Shown: one piece after another, positions 9,940-19,211 of the stretch
Numbering within the stretch: the stretch's first letter is position 1
Layout of the letters: each line of letters starts with the position of its first letter
DNA from: Agromyces humatus
GTDB lineage: Bacteria > Actinomycetota > Actinomycetes > Actinomycetales > Microbacteriaceae
Reading direction: 5' to 3'
Assembly: GCF_021228295.1 (NCBI RefSeq)
Contig: NZ_JAJQPD010000010.1
Coordinates: 1 to 64,000, forward strand
Length of the DNA stretch: 64,000 nucleotides
Position numbers and translations under genes: made by a program
Notes under the pieces: generated by a model
The model's input: only the letters and a program-made list of their open reading frames with translations
Database searches by the model: none
What the model was told of the DNA's origin: nothing

Positions 9940-9951
9940 ACCCGCACGCTA
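9931..9951 (-). promoter_or_regulatory. comEA -10 element and palindrome over the start codon
   Basis: On the minus strand TAGCGT (9951-9946) is followed by six bases and the comEA ATG (9939). The six bases form one arm of a palindrome, TGCGGG-CATA-CCCGCA (9931-9946), with the ATG in its loop. If transcription starts at the ATG, the RNA cannot form this hairpin, so the palindrome is more likely a DNA operator at the start site than an RNA switch. Confidence 0.4.
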
Positions 9952-10047
9952 TGCGCGGTGCAGACCCACTCGGGAGCCGGTCAGCACACCTGTCGACGGA
10001 ACCGCCCGCGGGGGCCGCTGTCGAGGACGAGTGGAGCCGAGGGCAGC

Positions 10048-12621
10048 TCAGCCCCTGGTCGCGATGTTCACGAGTCGCGGTGCGCGCACGATCACGTTCA
10101 CGATCTCGCGCTCGCCGACCGATCGCGAGACCGCGTCGGATGCGCGTGCGAGCGACTCGAGCTCGTCGGTCGAGATCTTCGGCGAGACCTCGAGCCGGTC
10201 GCGCACCTTGCCGTCGACCTGCACGATCGCGGTGACCGACTCCTCGACGAGGAGCGCGGGATCGGCCTTGCGCCACTGCACGAGCGCGACGGTCGGCTCG
10301 TAGCCGAGACGCTGCCACATGTCTTCAGCCGTGTACGGCGCGAACAGGTCGAGGATCATCGCCGTGATCTCGGCGGCCTCACGCACGGCGGCATCGCCCG
10401 CGCCGGCGCCCGAGTCGATCGTCTTGCGCGTCGCGTTGACGAGTTCCATGAGTCGTGCGACGACCACGTTGAACTTGAACGCCTCGACGAGACCCGGCGC
10501 GTCCGCGAGCAGGCGGTGCGTGACGCGACGCAGCGCCGCGTCGCCGGACTTCCACTCGACGTCGGGCGACGAGGTCACCTCACCCGAGATGCGCCACGCG
10601 CGGGCGAGGAATTTCGCGGCACCCACCGGCGAGACATCCGCCCAGTCGATGTCGTCTTCGGGAGGACCCGCGAAGGCGAGCGTCACGCGCAGCGCGTCGG
10701 CGCCGTGCGCCGACAGCTCGCTCGCGAACTCGACGAGGTTGCCCTTCGACTTCGACATCTTCGCGCCGTCCATGATCACCATGCCCTGGTTGAGCAGCGA
10801 GGTGAACGGCTCGGTGAAGCTCAGGTAGCCGAGGTCGAAGAGCACCTTCGTGATGAATCGCGAGTACAGCAGGTGCAGGATCGCGTGCTCGACGCCGCCG
10901 ACGTACTGGTCGACCGGCAGCCACTTCTCGGCCTCGGCGACGTCGAACGCATTGGTGTCGTCGTTCGGGCTCAGATACCGCAGGTAGTACCACGAGCTGT
11001 CGACGAACGTGTCCATCGTGTCGGAGTCGCGCCGCGCCGCGCCGCCGCAGTTCGGGCAGGCGACGTTCACCCAGTCTTCGGCCGCACCCAGCGGACTCGA
11101 GCCCTTGGGCTTCAGGTCGAGGCCGGCGGCCTCGGGCAGCCGCACGGGCAGGTCGCTCTCGGGCACGGGCACCTCACCGCACTCGGCGCAGTGGATGATC
11201 GGGATGGGCGTGCCCCAGTAGCGCTGGCGCGAGATCAGCCAGTCGCGCAGGCGGAAGTTCTTCGCCGCCCGCCCGAGTCCGCGTTGCTCGAGCACCTCGA
11301 TGACTCGGCGGATCGCATTGGACTTCGAGAGCCCGTCGAGCGGGCCCGAGTTGATGAGCCGCCCCTCGCCGCCGAGTGCGATGCCCGTCGACGCCGGGTC
11401 GAGCGGCGGCAGGTCGTCGGGCATGATCGCGTCGCCCTGCTCGTCGAGCTGGATCACCGGGATCACACCCGTGACCGGCGCGTTCGTGTCGACGACCACG
11501 CGGACAGGAAGGTTGAACGCGCGGGCGAAGTCGAGGTCGCGCTGGTCGTGCGCGGGCACCGCCATGATCGCGCCGTGACCGTAGTCGGCCAGCACGTAGT
11601 CGGCCGCCCAGATGGGCAGGCGCTCGCCGTTCACCGGGTTCACCGCGTAGCGCTCGAGGAACACGCCGGTCTTCGGCCGGTCGGTCGCGAGGCGATCGAT
11701 GTCGCTCTCGGCGCGAACCGTGTCGAGGTAGTCGGCGAAACGCTGCTGCACCTCGGCGGGTGCCCCGCCCACGAGGTCGGCTGCGAGCTCGGAATCCGGC
11801 GCGACGACCATGAACGTCGCACCGTAGAGCGTGTCGGGCCGCGTCGTGAACACGCTGACCCGCTCGTCACGGCCTTCGATCTCGAAGTCGACGTCGGCAC
11901 CGGCCGACCGGCCGATCCAGTTGCGCTGCATCGACAGCACCTTGCCGGGCCAGGCGCCCTCGAGCTGGTTGAGGTCGTCGAGCAGGCGGTCGGCGTAGTC
12001 GGTGACGCGGAAGTACCACTGGGTGAGCGCCTTCTTCGTGACGACGAAGCCGCATCGTTCGCAGTGACCGTCGATGACCTGCTCGTTCGCGAGCACCGTC
12101 TGGTCGTTCGGGCACCAGTTGACCTGGCCGGCCTTGCGGTAGGCGATGCCCTTCTCGTAGAGCTTCAGGAACAGCCACTGGTTCCACTTGTAGTACTCGG
12201 GGTCGCTCGTGTGCAGCTCGCGGCTCCAGTCGAACGACGGCGCGTACTGGCGGAACGACCGCTTCTGCTGCTCGATGTTCTCGTAGGTCCATGCGCGCGG
12301 ATCGATTCCCCGCTTGATCGCGGCGTTCTCGGCCGGGAGGCCGAACGAGTCCCAGCCGACCGGGTGCATCACATCGAAGCCCTGGTGACGCCAGTACCGT
12401 GCGACCGTGTCGCCGTAGCCGAACGCCTCGGCGTGGCCCATGTGCAGGTCGCCCGACGGGTAGGGGAACATGTCGAGGATGTACTTGCGCGGCCGAGTGT
12501 CGCCCGACACCCCGGCGCGGAACGGCGCGAGCTCGTCCCACTCGGGAAGCCACTTCGCCTGGATCTCGGCGAAGTCGTACGCGCCGTTGTCGGCGTGTGC
12601 AGGGTCGTGATCGTGTGCCAC
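10048..12621 (-). CDS. leuS: Leucyl-tRNA synthetase
   Basis: 857-aa class I aminoacyl-tRNA synthetase. The HIGH-type motif is [16 protein letters not shown] at about residues 57-72, the KMSKS loop is [11 protein letters not shown] at about 620, and the CP1 editing domain between them contains [12 protein letters not shown] and [10 protein letters not shown]. Cysteine pairs NWCPNDQ/CERCG and [16 protein letters not shown] suggest zinc-binding inserts. GTG 12621 is chosen because the upstream 26 codons are not conserved in type and GAGAG lies just before. The gene has its own -10 element and is downstream of pabB. Confidence 0.96.
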   Translation of the reverse strand: MAHDHDPAHADNGAYDFAEIQAKWLPEWDELAPFRAGVSGDTRPRKYILDMFPYPSGDLHMGHAEAFGYGDTVARYWRHQGFDVMHPVGWDSFGLPAENAAIKRGIDPRAWTYENIEQQKRSFRQYAPSFDWSRELHTSDPEYYKWNQWLFLKLYEKGIAYRKAGQVNWCPNDQTVLANEQVIDGHCERCGFVVTKKALTQWYFRVTDYADRLLDDLNQLEGAWPGKVLSMQRNWIGRSAGADVDFEIEGRDERVSVFTTRPDTLYGATFMVVAPDSELAADLVGGAPAEVQQRFADYLDTVRAESDIDRLATDRPKTGVFLERYAVNPVNGERLPIWAADYVLADYGHGAIMAVPAHDQRDLDFARAFNLPVRVVVDTNAPVTGVIPVIQLDEQGDAIMPDDLPPLDPASTGIALGGEGRLINSGPLDGLSKSNAIRRVIEVLEQRGLGRAAKNFRLRDWLISRQRYWGTPIPIIHCAECGEVPVPESDLPVRLPEAAGLDLKPKGSSPLGAAEDWVNVACPNCGGAARRDSDTMDTFVDSSWYYLRYLSPNDDTNAFDVAEAEKWLPVDQYVGGVEHAILHLLYSRFITKVLFDLGYLSFTEPFTSLLNQGMVIMDGAKMSKSKGNLVEFASELSAHGADALRVTLAFAGPPEDDIDWADVSPVGAAKFLARAWRISGEVTSSPDVEWKSGDAALRRVTHRLLADAPGLVEAFKFNVVVARLMELVNATRKTIDSGAGAGDAAVREAAEITAMILDLFAPYTAEDMWQRLGYEPTVALVQWRKADPALLVEESVTAIVQVDGKVRDRLEVSPKISTDELESLARASDAVSRSVGEREIVNVIVRAPRLVNIATRG

Positions 12622-12698
12622 GTGACTCTCAATCGTGTGTCGGCGGGGGCGTCGCCCGAAGTTCAGGGCACGCTGCATCGCGGCGCGCTCGAACCTCA

Positions 12699-12704
12699 AG
12701 CCTA
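12699..12704 (-). promoter_or_regulatory. Putative leuS -10 element (TAGGCT)
   Basis: TAGGCT on the minus strand predicts a start near 12692 and a leader of about 70 bases before GTG 12621. A small GGGCG/CGCCC hairpin is possible in the leader, but there is no T-box-like structure. Confidence 0.4.
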
Positions 12705-12705
12705 C

Positions 12706-14133
12706 TCACTCATCGCCGGGCGTCGCCGCCCCGAGTACTGCGAGCAGCGCCCGCGCCTTCACCCGCGTCTCCTCGATCTCCTCATCGGGGTCGGAGAGCG
12801 CGGTGATGCCACCGCCGGTGCCGATGCTCGCCCCGGCGGGCGTGAGCACGATCGAGCGGATGACCATCGCGAGGTCGGCGCTGCCGTCGACGCCGAGGTA
12901 CCCGAACGCGCCCGAGTACACCCCGCGAGGTCCTGCCTCGAGGCCGTGCAGGATCGTCATCGCGCTCACCTTCGGCGCCCCCGTCATCGATCCGGCCGGG
13001 AACGCCGCCCGCACGACGTCGAGCGCGGTGAGCGGATGACGCAGCCTCGCTTGCACCGTCGAGACGAGCTGGTGCACGTGCGCGTACTCCTCGACGTCGA
13101 GGAGGTTCGGTACCGAGACACTCCCGAGTTCGGCGATGCGCCCGAGGTCGTTTCGCATGAGGTCGACGATCATCAGGTTCTCGGCACGCTCTTTGTCGCT
13201 CTCGACAAGCTCGCGCCGGAGGGCGGCGTCGCTGAGCGGATCGGCGCCACGGGGACGCGTTCCCTTCATCGGCTTCGTCGAGACGAGACCGTCGGCGTCG
13301 ACGTGCAGGAACTGTTCAGGCGAGGCGCTGAGGAGCGCGAGTCCGCCGAACCGGATGTAGCCGCCGTGGTGGCTGGGGCTCGACGCGCGAAGCGCGAGGT
13401 ACGTCGCGGCGGGGTCGGGTCGGGTGTCGACGTCGACACGGTTCGTCAGGCAGAGCTGGTAGGCGTCGCCACGCACGATCGCCGCCTGGCACTCGGCGAT
13501 GAGTTCGGCGTACCGCCCCGGTCGGTGGCGCCAGTGCACGGTCGGAAGTTGCCCGGTCACCTCGACGACATCCGCCGGGAACCGGGCGTCGTCGAGCGCA
13601 GCCACGGCGAGTTCGACTTCGTCGGCCCACACCTCCCCGGCGGTGACCGGCTGGCCCTCCAGCCACACGAGGCCTACGGAACGGGCGCCGTGATCGAAGA
13701 CGACTGCACGGTCGACGAAGAGGAACGCGGCGTCGGGCGTCTCGGCCTGATCGGCCGGCACCTCGTTCACGAGTGCGCCGAGCTCGTACCCGAACCAGCC
13801 GTACCAGCCCAGCGGGCCGGGCACCTCCGCGCCGTCGCTCTCGGCTACGGCGTCGCGGAGCCCGTCGGCCAGCACCTCGAAAACGGAGGCCTCGTGCGAT
13901 ACCCCGCGCGGATCCGCACCGGCCGGCATGCTGCGCATAACGGTGCCGCGCGCGGCGTCGACCGTGACGAATTCGCTCGTGGCGTGGGCGGCGGCGAGCA
14001 CGCTGATGCCTGAATCGGCGTCCGATCCTCCGTCGAGCCAGACTGCGTAGGCCGCATCGGCGAACAGGCCCCGGAAGACGAGTTCGGGGTCGCGCCACGC
14101 CGCGAGCGGGCGGAATCGAATGCGACGCGACAC
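12706..14133 (-). CDS. pabB: Aminodeoxychorismate synthase component I
   Basis: 475-aa chorismate-using enzyme that makes 4-amino-4-deoxychorismate for folate. The decisive motif is TKPMKGTRPRG at about residue 287-297. The lysine before GTRPR is the PabB-specific active-site residue, where anthranilate synthase TrpE has alanine. Other family motifs are DLMRNDLGRIAELGSV, FPAGSMTGAPKVSAM and GGGITALSDPDEEIEETRVK. It starts at GTG 14133, preceded by TAGGCT-N6. No amidotransferase domain is fused, so PabA must be encoded elsewhere. It is directly upstream of leuS. Confidence 0.9.
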   Translation of the reverse strand: MSRRIRFRPLAAWRDPELVFRGLFADAAYAVWLDGGSDADSGISVLAAAHATSEFVTVDAARGTVMRSMPAGADPRGVSHEASVFEVLADGLRDAVAESDGAEVPGPLGWYGWFGYELGALVNEVPADQAETPDAAFLFVDRAVVFDHGARSVGLVWLEGQPVTAGEVWADEVELAVAALDDARFPADVVEVTGQLPTVHWRHRPGRYAELIAECQAAIVRGDAYQLCLTNRVDVDTRPDPAATYLALRASSPSHHGGYIRFGGLALLSASPEQFLHVDADGLVSTKPMKGTRPRGADPLSDAALRRELVESDKERAENLMIVDLMRNDLGRIAELGSVSVPNLLDVEEYAHVHQLVSTVQARLRHPLTALDVVRAAFPAGSMTGAPKVSAMTILHGLEAGPRGVYSGAFGYLGVDGSADLAMVIRSIVLTPAGASIGTGGGITALSDPDEEIEETRVKARALLAVLGAATPGDE

Positions 14134-14145
14134 CCTCCCAGCCTA
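14131..14145 (-). promoter_or_regulatory. Leaderless promoter of pabB (TAGGCT-N6-GTG)
   Basis: TAGGCT at 14145-14140 is followed by GGGAGG and GTG (14133-14131). The predicted transcription start coincides with the start codon. GGGAGG is also a Shine-Dalgarno-like sequence, so a leadered transcript from another promoter remains possible. Confidence 0.45.
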
Positions 14146-14161
14146 GGACGCCGGAGAAGAC

Positions 14162-14197
14162 TGACGGGGCGGGTCGATCGCTCGCCCCGCCCCGTCA
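14162..14197 (-). terminator. Terminator after the M28 peptidase gene
   Basis: A perfect 12-bp inverted repeat, TGACGGGGCGGG (14162-14173) and CCCGCCCCGTCA (14186-14197), lies just after the peptidase stop. On the minus strand it is followed by a pyrimidine-rich stretch, AGTCTTCTCC. Confidence 0.75.
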
Positions 14198-14207
14198 GTG
14201 CCGATCA

Positions 14208-15743
14208 TCAGCGGAGCGCGCGGCTGCCCTTGAACTCCCAGTCGATCTGACCGACCGCCTTGCCCTTGCCCGTGCCGTTGACCGCGGAGGACGTCTCGGC
14301 GAAGGTGAGGGTCGAGTGCGCGATCGCATCCGCCATCAGGTCGAGGGTGTCCTCGTTGAGGTTCATGATGTCATCGCACGCGGCGTGGTAGCAGGGGTCG
14401 TACGCAAGGCCGGCGGTGCCGCCGAAGATCGCGGCCTGCTCCGCGGACTTGATGCCCTCGGCTCCGGTGAAGAGGCCGCCCGCAGGGATGCCCGCCTCGA
14501 TGAAGCCGAAGTAGTCGCTGCGGCCGTCGAAGTCGGTCGGCGCGGTCGGCTCGCCCTGGCCCGCGAAGAAGTCGGTGAAGACGTCTTCGATCACACCGGA
14601 TCCGTTCGGGCCCGAAATGCCGAGCGCGTCACCGTCGCCGTCGTAGACGAAGTTCACCGAGTTCGGCGAGCCGACCATGTCGAAGTTGAGGTTCAGCGCG
14701 GTGCCCTTGATCTCAGCAGCCGAGAGCTGCGAGACGTAGAAGCTCGACCCGATGAGGCCGTCCTCTTCGCCGCTCCAGAAGGCGAATCGCACCCGGTTCT
14801 CGGGCTCGATGCCGAGCTCGGCCATCTGCAGCGCGGTCTCGAGGATCGAGGCAATGCCCGATCCGTTGTCGTTGATGCCGGGCCCTTCCGCGACGCTGTC
14901 GAGGTGTCCGCCGACGACGACCGTGCGGTCGGTGCGACCAGTGGTGGTGTCCGCGAGCAGGTTCTCGGTGGTCACCTCGACGACCTCGGCCTCGAGGTTC
15001 AGCCGCATCTCGAGCCCGGCCGTCGTCACCCACTCGGCACCGAGTGCGTACGGTGCGCTCACGACGGGGATCGACCGCACCGGCTCGTCGAGCGTGCCGC
15101 CGAAGAGGCTGAGACGGTCGTCGCCGGGAACGACGTTGCCCTGGTTGAAGATGATGACCGCGGTTGCTCCGGCGGCAGAGGCGTTGTCGGCCTTGTCCGC
15201 GAAGGCGCAGGTACCGCGCTGGATGAGCGCGATGTTCCCGGCGGGGAAGGCTGCGAAGTCGGCCGCCTCGCACCCGCTCGTCGACGCGTGGTCTCCCGTG
15301 ATGTTCACGTCGACCGCGGTGACCGGCGCGGTGACGTCGCCGTCACCCGAGAAGTCCATCGGGAAGAAGTCGACCCCGAGCACGTAGTCGACGGCGTTCG
15401 GCGCGAGCTGCTGCAGCGCCGAGTCGCCGAAGTCGGTGCGTTCGTACGTGAACTCCTGTCGCGTGGTGGTGTACCCGGCCGTGTCGAGCAGGCCCTCGAC
15501 GTAGTCGACGGACGCGTCGTGGCCCGATGTGCCGGCCGCACGGTTGTCGCCGTTTGCGTCGGCGATCGCCTGGAACGCGTCCAGATGCTCCATGACGGCT
15601 TCGACGGTGACGGCATCGCGCAGCGGCTGGGTGTTCGTCTGAACGGCCGCCTGGGCGGGCACGGCAAATGCGAGCGCGCCGCAGACCGCGACCGATGCCG
15701 TGATGGCGCCGACCCTGAGACCGGTTCGAGTTCGATGATTCAC
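14208..15743 (-). CDS. Secreted M28-family aminopeptidase with PA domain
   Basis: 511-aa exported zinc aminopeptidase. A signal peptide with basic start and hydrophobic core ends in the cleavage site VPAQAA. A PA domain (about residues 145-235, with ALIQRGTCAFADKADNA) is inserted before the M28 catalytic core. Metal and catalytic motifs are GGHLDSVAEGPGINDNGSG (His, Asp), FWSGEEDGLIGSSFY (Glu pair), NFDMVGSPN (Asp) and CYHAACDD (His). I prefer GTG 15743 over ATG 15746 because AAGGAG is then five bases away. It follows cydC in the same direction by about 95 bases and ends at a strong terminator. Confidence 0.92.
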   Translation of the reverse strand: MNHRTRTGLRVGAITASVAVCGALAFAVPAQAAVQTNTQPLRDAVTVEAVMEHLDAFQAIADANGDNRAAGTSGHDASVDYVEGLLDTAGYTTTRQEFTYERTDFGDSALQQLAPNAVDYVLGVDFFPMDFSGDGDVTAPVTAVDVNITGDHASTSGCEAADFAAFPAGNIALIQRGTCAFADKADNASAAGATAVIIFNQGNVVPGDDRLSLFGGTLDEPVRSIPVVSAPYALGAEWVTTAGLEMRLNLEAEVVEVTTENLLADTTTGRTDRTVVVGGHLDSVAEGPGINDNGSGIASILETALQMAELGIEPENRVRFAFWSGEEDGLIGSSFYVSQLSAAEIKGTALNLNFDMVGSPNSVNFVYDGDGDALGISGPNGSGVIEDVFTDFFAGQGEPTAPTDFDGRSDYFGFIEAGIPAGGLFTGAEGIKSAEQAAIFGGTAGLAYDPCYHAACDDIMNLNEDTLDLMADAIAHSTLTFAETSSAVNGTGKGKAVGQIDWEFKGSRALR

Positions 15744-15837
15744 CATTGCTCCTTCGTCGCAGCAGTTATGGGTGCGGACCCGGCGTGCGGGCGCCGCGCG
15801 GCCTGATCTGTGCAGACCAGTGCCACTTCGGGCGACG

Positions 15838-17577
15838 TTAGCGCACGCCGGAGGCTTTCGATAGAGGGATGCGCGACACGGCGCGCCCTTCCTCGAGCAT
15901 CACGACGCGATCGATGAAGGACTCGTCGACCGACGCATGCGAGATGAGCACCACCGAGCGGCCCGATCGGCCCGCGGCCTCGGTGATGTCGCGAATGAGC
16001 GCATCGGCGCGCGCCGGGTCGACGCTCGCGGTCGGCTCGTCGAGCACGAGCACGGGGAAGCCGGCGAGCAGAGCTCGTGCGAGGGCGATGCGCTGCGCCT
16101 GACCGCCCGAGACGAGCGCGCCGCGCTCCCCGACCCTCGCATCGAGTCCGCCGCGCTCATCGAGCCATCCGCCCAGGCCGACGCGGTCGATGACCTCCCG
16201 CAGCTCCTCGTCGGTCGCTGAGTCCCTCGCGAAGAGCAGGTTCTGGCGCACGTCCTCGTCGAACAGCCACGGTCGCTGCTCGACCAGTCCGACGATGCGG
16301 CGGACGGCGCCGGGTTCGAGCGCTGACGCCTCGACGCCGCCGAGACGATACGACCCTGCATAGTCGAGGAACCGTACGAGCACATGCGCGAGCGTCGTCT
16401 TGCCTGCGCCCGATGCGCCGCGCAGGAGGAGGCGTTCACCGGGCGCGATCGTCAGGTCGACGCCCGCGAGCGCGGCCGGCGGCGCATCGACGACCAGGTC
16501 GGGATCGACGTCGGCCAAGATCGGCCATTGCGCGCGAACGCCGCGCAGTTCGATGGAAGGCGTCGGATGCACCGCCGGCGGCGTCGCCGGATCGGTCGGC
16601 GGCACTGGAATGCCCGTCGGCACCTCGTCGGGCACCGCATCGGCGACGCGCTCGGCGCTCGCCCGTGCGAGGCGGAGCGCACTCATCGCGAGCGGAATCG
16701 CCCCGGCCACCTCGGCGATGGCAAGCGGCACGAGGCACAGCACCGCGAAGGTCGGGCCGTCGATGCGACCCGACTCGAGCAACGGCGCCGAAGCACCGAG
16801 ACTCGCGGCTACGGCGAACCCGCCAACGGCGACCATCGCGGCGGAGGCGGCGCCGCCTGCCGCGGCCCGTGCCCGCGTCGCCTTCGCGAGCCGTGCCCCG
16901 ATGGCATCGATGCGACTGCGGCCCGCTCCGGCCGCGTCGAACGCGACGAGCACGTCGAGCGACTGGGCGTGTTCGACGACCGCCGCCTGCAGTTCGCCGC
17001 GCAGCGGCGCGAGCGTGCGCTCGGCGTGGATCGCCGCGCGGCGCTGCACCAGCAGGGTGGCGCCGATGCCGACGACGAGGCAGACGAACACCGCCCACCC
17101 CGATTCCGGGGCGATGAACGCGACGCCCACGACGGCGAGCACGAGGATGATCGCGGCACTCATGACCGGCTGCACGACACGCAGGGGCACGTTCTGCAGC
17201 TCATCCACGTCGTCGACGAAGCGCGCGAGCAGGTCGCCGCGTCGGCTCGCGACAAGCCCGTCGGGCGCGATCGGTACGAGGCGCTCGAAGACTCCGATCC
17301 GGATCGTCGCGAGCTGACGGAAGGATGCGTCATGCCCGGTCAGCCGCTCGAGGTAGCGGAACACCGCTCGTCCGAGTGCGAACGCCCGCACGCCGACGAT
17401 GCCGAGTGAGAGGTAGAGCACGGGCGGCTGCTCAGCGGCGCGCGCGATCAACCAGGCCGAGCAGGCGAGCAGGGCGATACTCGATCCTGCCGACGCGATG
17501 CCGAACAGCACCGACGGCAGCAGGCGCGAGAATCTCGGAACGGCGCGGCGCAGCGTCTCAGTCGTTCGATCACGCAT
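15838..17577 (-). CDS. cydC: CydC, ABC exporter subunit for cytochrome bd assembly
   Basis: 579-aa half-transporter that with CydD exports cysteine and glutathione-type reductants needed to assemble cytochrome bd. The N-terminal transmembrane domain (about 1-300) is followed by an ATPase domain with Walker A LRGASGAGKTTLA at about residue 388, signature VSGGQAQRIALARALL at about 490 and Walker B VLVLDEPTAS at about 510. It overlaps the end of cydD by eight bases and is the last gene of cydA-cydB-cydD-cydC. Confidence 0.92.
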   Translation of the reverse strand: MRDRTTETLRRAVPRFSRLLPSVLFGIASAGSSIALLACSAWLIARAAEQPPVLYLSLGIVGVRAFALGRAVFRYLERLTGHDASFRQLATIRIGVFERLVPIAPDGLVASRRGDLLARFVDDVDELQNVPLRVVQPVMSAAIILVLAVVGVAFIAPESGWAVFVCLVVGIGATLLVQRRAAIHAERTLAPLRGELQAAVVEHAQSLDVLVAFDAAGAGRSRIDAIGARLAKATRARAAAGGAASAAMVAVGGFAVAASLGASAPLLESGRIDGPTFAVLCLVPLAIAEVAGAIPLAMSALRLARASAERVADAVPDEVPTGIPVPPTDPATPPAVHPTPSIELRGVRAQWPILADVDPDLVVDAPPAALAGVDLTIAPGERLLLRGASGAGKTTLAHVLVRFLDYAGSYRLGGVEASALEPGAVRRIVGLVEQRPWLFDEDVRQNLLFARDSATDEELREVIDRVGLGGWLDERGGLDARVGERGALVSGGQAQRIALARALLAGFPVLVLDEPTASVDPARADALIRDITEAAGRSGRSVVLISHASVDESFIDRVVMLEEGRAVSRIPLSKASGVR

Positions 17578-19210
17578 ACGTCACCGCCAGGTCGATGCGT
17601 CGGTCGGCGATCTCAGCGAGTCCGGCGCGGTGAGTGGTCACGAGCACGATGCGCCCCTCGCTCGCGAGTTCGCGCAGGCGTCGCGCCAGCCGCAGCTCGC
17701 GCGCCTCGTCCTGGGCCGACGCGGGTTCGTCGAGCAGCAGCAGTCGCCCGTCACGGGCGAGCAGGCGGTGCATCGCCCGCGCGGTGGCGACCCGCTGCGC
17801 CTGGCCGCCCGACAGCCCCGCGCCGCCCGGCCCGAGCACACGACTTGGGTCGAGCTCGACGCCGGCGAGGTCGAGGGCACGGGCGAGCAGTGCGGGATCG
17901 GCGCCTTCATCGCCCAGCCGCACATTCGTTTCGATGGTGCCGGCCAGGAGCGACGGAGTCTGCCCCGCCCACGCGATCGCCGACCGATCGCCGGGCTCGA
18001 GGCGGAAACCGTCGAGCATGACACCGCCGGAGGCATGGGCGAAGCCGAGCAGCGCGGCGAACAGGCTCGACTTCCCCGACCCGCTCTCGCCCGTGATGGC
18101 GACGACCTCGCCCGACCGTGCCTCCAGCCCGAATCCGTCGAACACCGTCCGCTCACCGTGACGTAGCGTGAGCCCGTCGATCACGAGCCCATCGGCGGAT
18201 GGTCCCATGGCAACCGAAGCCGGGTCGTTCCCGCCGTCGACGCGGCCGCGACGATGCTCCCGCGCCGCGGCCAGCAGGTCGAACGCATCGCCCGACGCGG
18301 TGACGCCCGCCGCCGACGCGTGGAACGCGGCGCCGACATTGCGCAGCGGCAGGAACACCTCGGGCGCGAGCACGAGCACGAACAGCCCGGCCACGAGCGT
18401 CATGTCGCCCCCGACCAGCCGCAGCCCGATCGACACGGCGACGAGCGCGACCGAAAGGCTGGCGGCGAACTCGAGCGTGAACCCCGAGAGGAACGTGATG
18501 CGCAGCACCTTCATCGTGCGTGAGCGATAGTCATCGGTGACCGCGCGGATGCGGGCGGCCTGCCGCTCGGCACGACCGAACGCGACCAGCGTCGACAGCC
18601 CCCCGACCACCTCGAGGAAGCCGCGCGAGAGCGACGCGAGACTCTCCCATTGGCGCCGCTGCACGACTTCGGTCGCCATGCCGATCAATGCCATGAAGAT
18701 CGGGATCAGCGGCAGCACGATCACGAGCACGAGGCCCGACAACGGGTCGGCGATCCACACGGTGACGATGAGCACCGGGGTCGCGACGACCGTGAGCACG
18801 AGTTGCGGCAGGTAGGTGCCGAAGTAGGCGTCGAGCGCGTCGAGGCCGGCACCGAGCAGCGTGGCGACACGCGCGGTCGGAAAACCCGGCACCCCCGTCG
18901 GCCGCGATTCCAGCGCAGTGAGCAGTTCGGTTCGCAGTTCGGCCTTCACTCGCATCGCGCCCGACGAACCGACGAGGTCCCATCCCCAAGCGGCAAGTGC
19001 TCGAACGGATGCCGCGACCACGAGGATGGCGAGCAACGGCCAGGCACGGGGCATCCGCATGCCGTCGATGAGTCCCGTGACGAGTGTCGCGAGCGCCCAG
19101 GCGAACGCGATCGTCGATGCGGCCTGGACGAGCGCGAGCCCACCGCCGGCAACGAGGAATGCTCGGGCGGCTCGCGAACGCCGGATGAGCCTCGGATCGA
19201 GTGGCCTCAC
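17570..19210 (-). CDS. cydD: CydD, ABC exporter subunit for cytochrome bd assembly
   Basis: 546-aa partner of CydC. The transmembrane domain covers about residues 15-300, including the DALDAYFGTYLPQL segment typical of CydD. The ATPase domain has Walker A ITGESGSGKSSLFA at about 370, signature LSGGQAQRVATARAM at about 468 and Walker B LLLLDEPASAQDE at about 490. It starts at GTG 19210, one base after the cydB stop, and overlaps cydC. Confidence 0.92.
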   Translation of the reverse strand: MRPLDPRLIRRSRAARAFLVAGGGLALVQAASTIAFAWALATLVTGLIDGMRMPRAWPLLAILVVAASVRALAAWGWDLVGSSGAMRVKAELRTELLTALESRPTGVPGFPTARVATLLGAGLDALDAYFGTYLPQLVLTVVATPVLIVTVWIADPLSGLVLVIVLPLIPIFMALIGMATEVVQRRQWESLASLSRGFLEVVGGLSTLVAFGRAERQAARIRAVTDDYRSRTMKVLRITFLSGFTLEFAASLSVALVAVSIGLRLVGGDMTLVAGLFVLVLAPEVFLPLRNVGAAFHASAAGVTASGDAFDLLAAAREHRRGRVDGGNDPASVAMGPSADGLVIDGLTLRHGERTVFDGFGLEARSGEVVAITGESGSGKSSLFAALLGFAHASGGVMLDGFRLEPGDRSAIAWAGQTPSLLAGTIETNVRLGDEGADPALLARALDLAGVELDPSRVLGPGGAGLSGGQAQRVATARAMHRLLARDGRLLLLDEPASAQDEARELRLARRLRELASEGRIVLVTTHRAGLAEIADRRIDLAVTYA

Positions 19211-19211
19211 G

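Noticed and set aside
12622..12705. T-box or leucine leader peptide before leuS
   Set aside because: The leader is about 70 bases, with no run of leucine codons, no T-box consensus and no terminator/antiterminator pair.
9160..14013. A 1617-codon open frame on the plus strand opposite comEA, leuS and pabB
   Set aside because: It mirrors conserved genes on the minus strand, is Arg/His/Asp/Val-rich as expected from antisense of high-GC codons, and has no recognisable domain.
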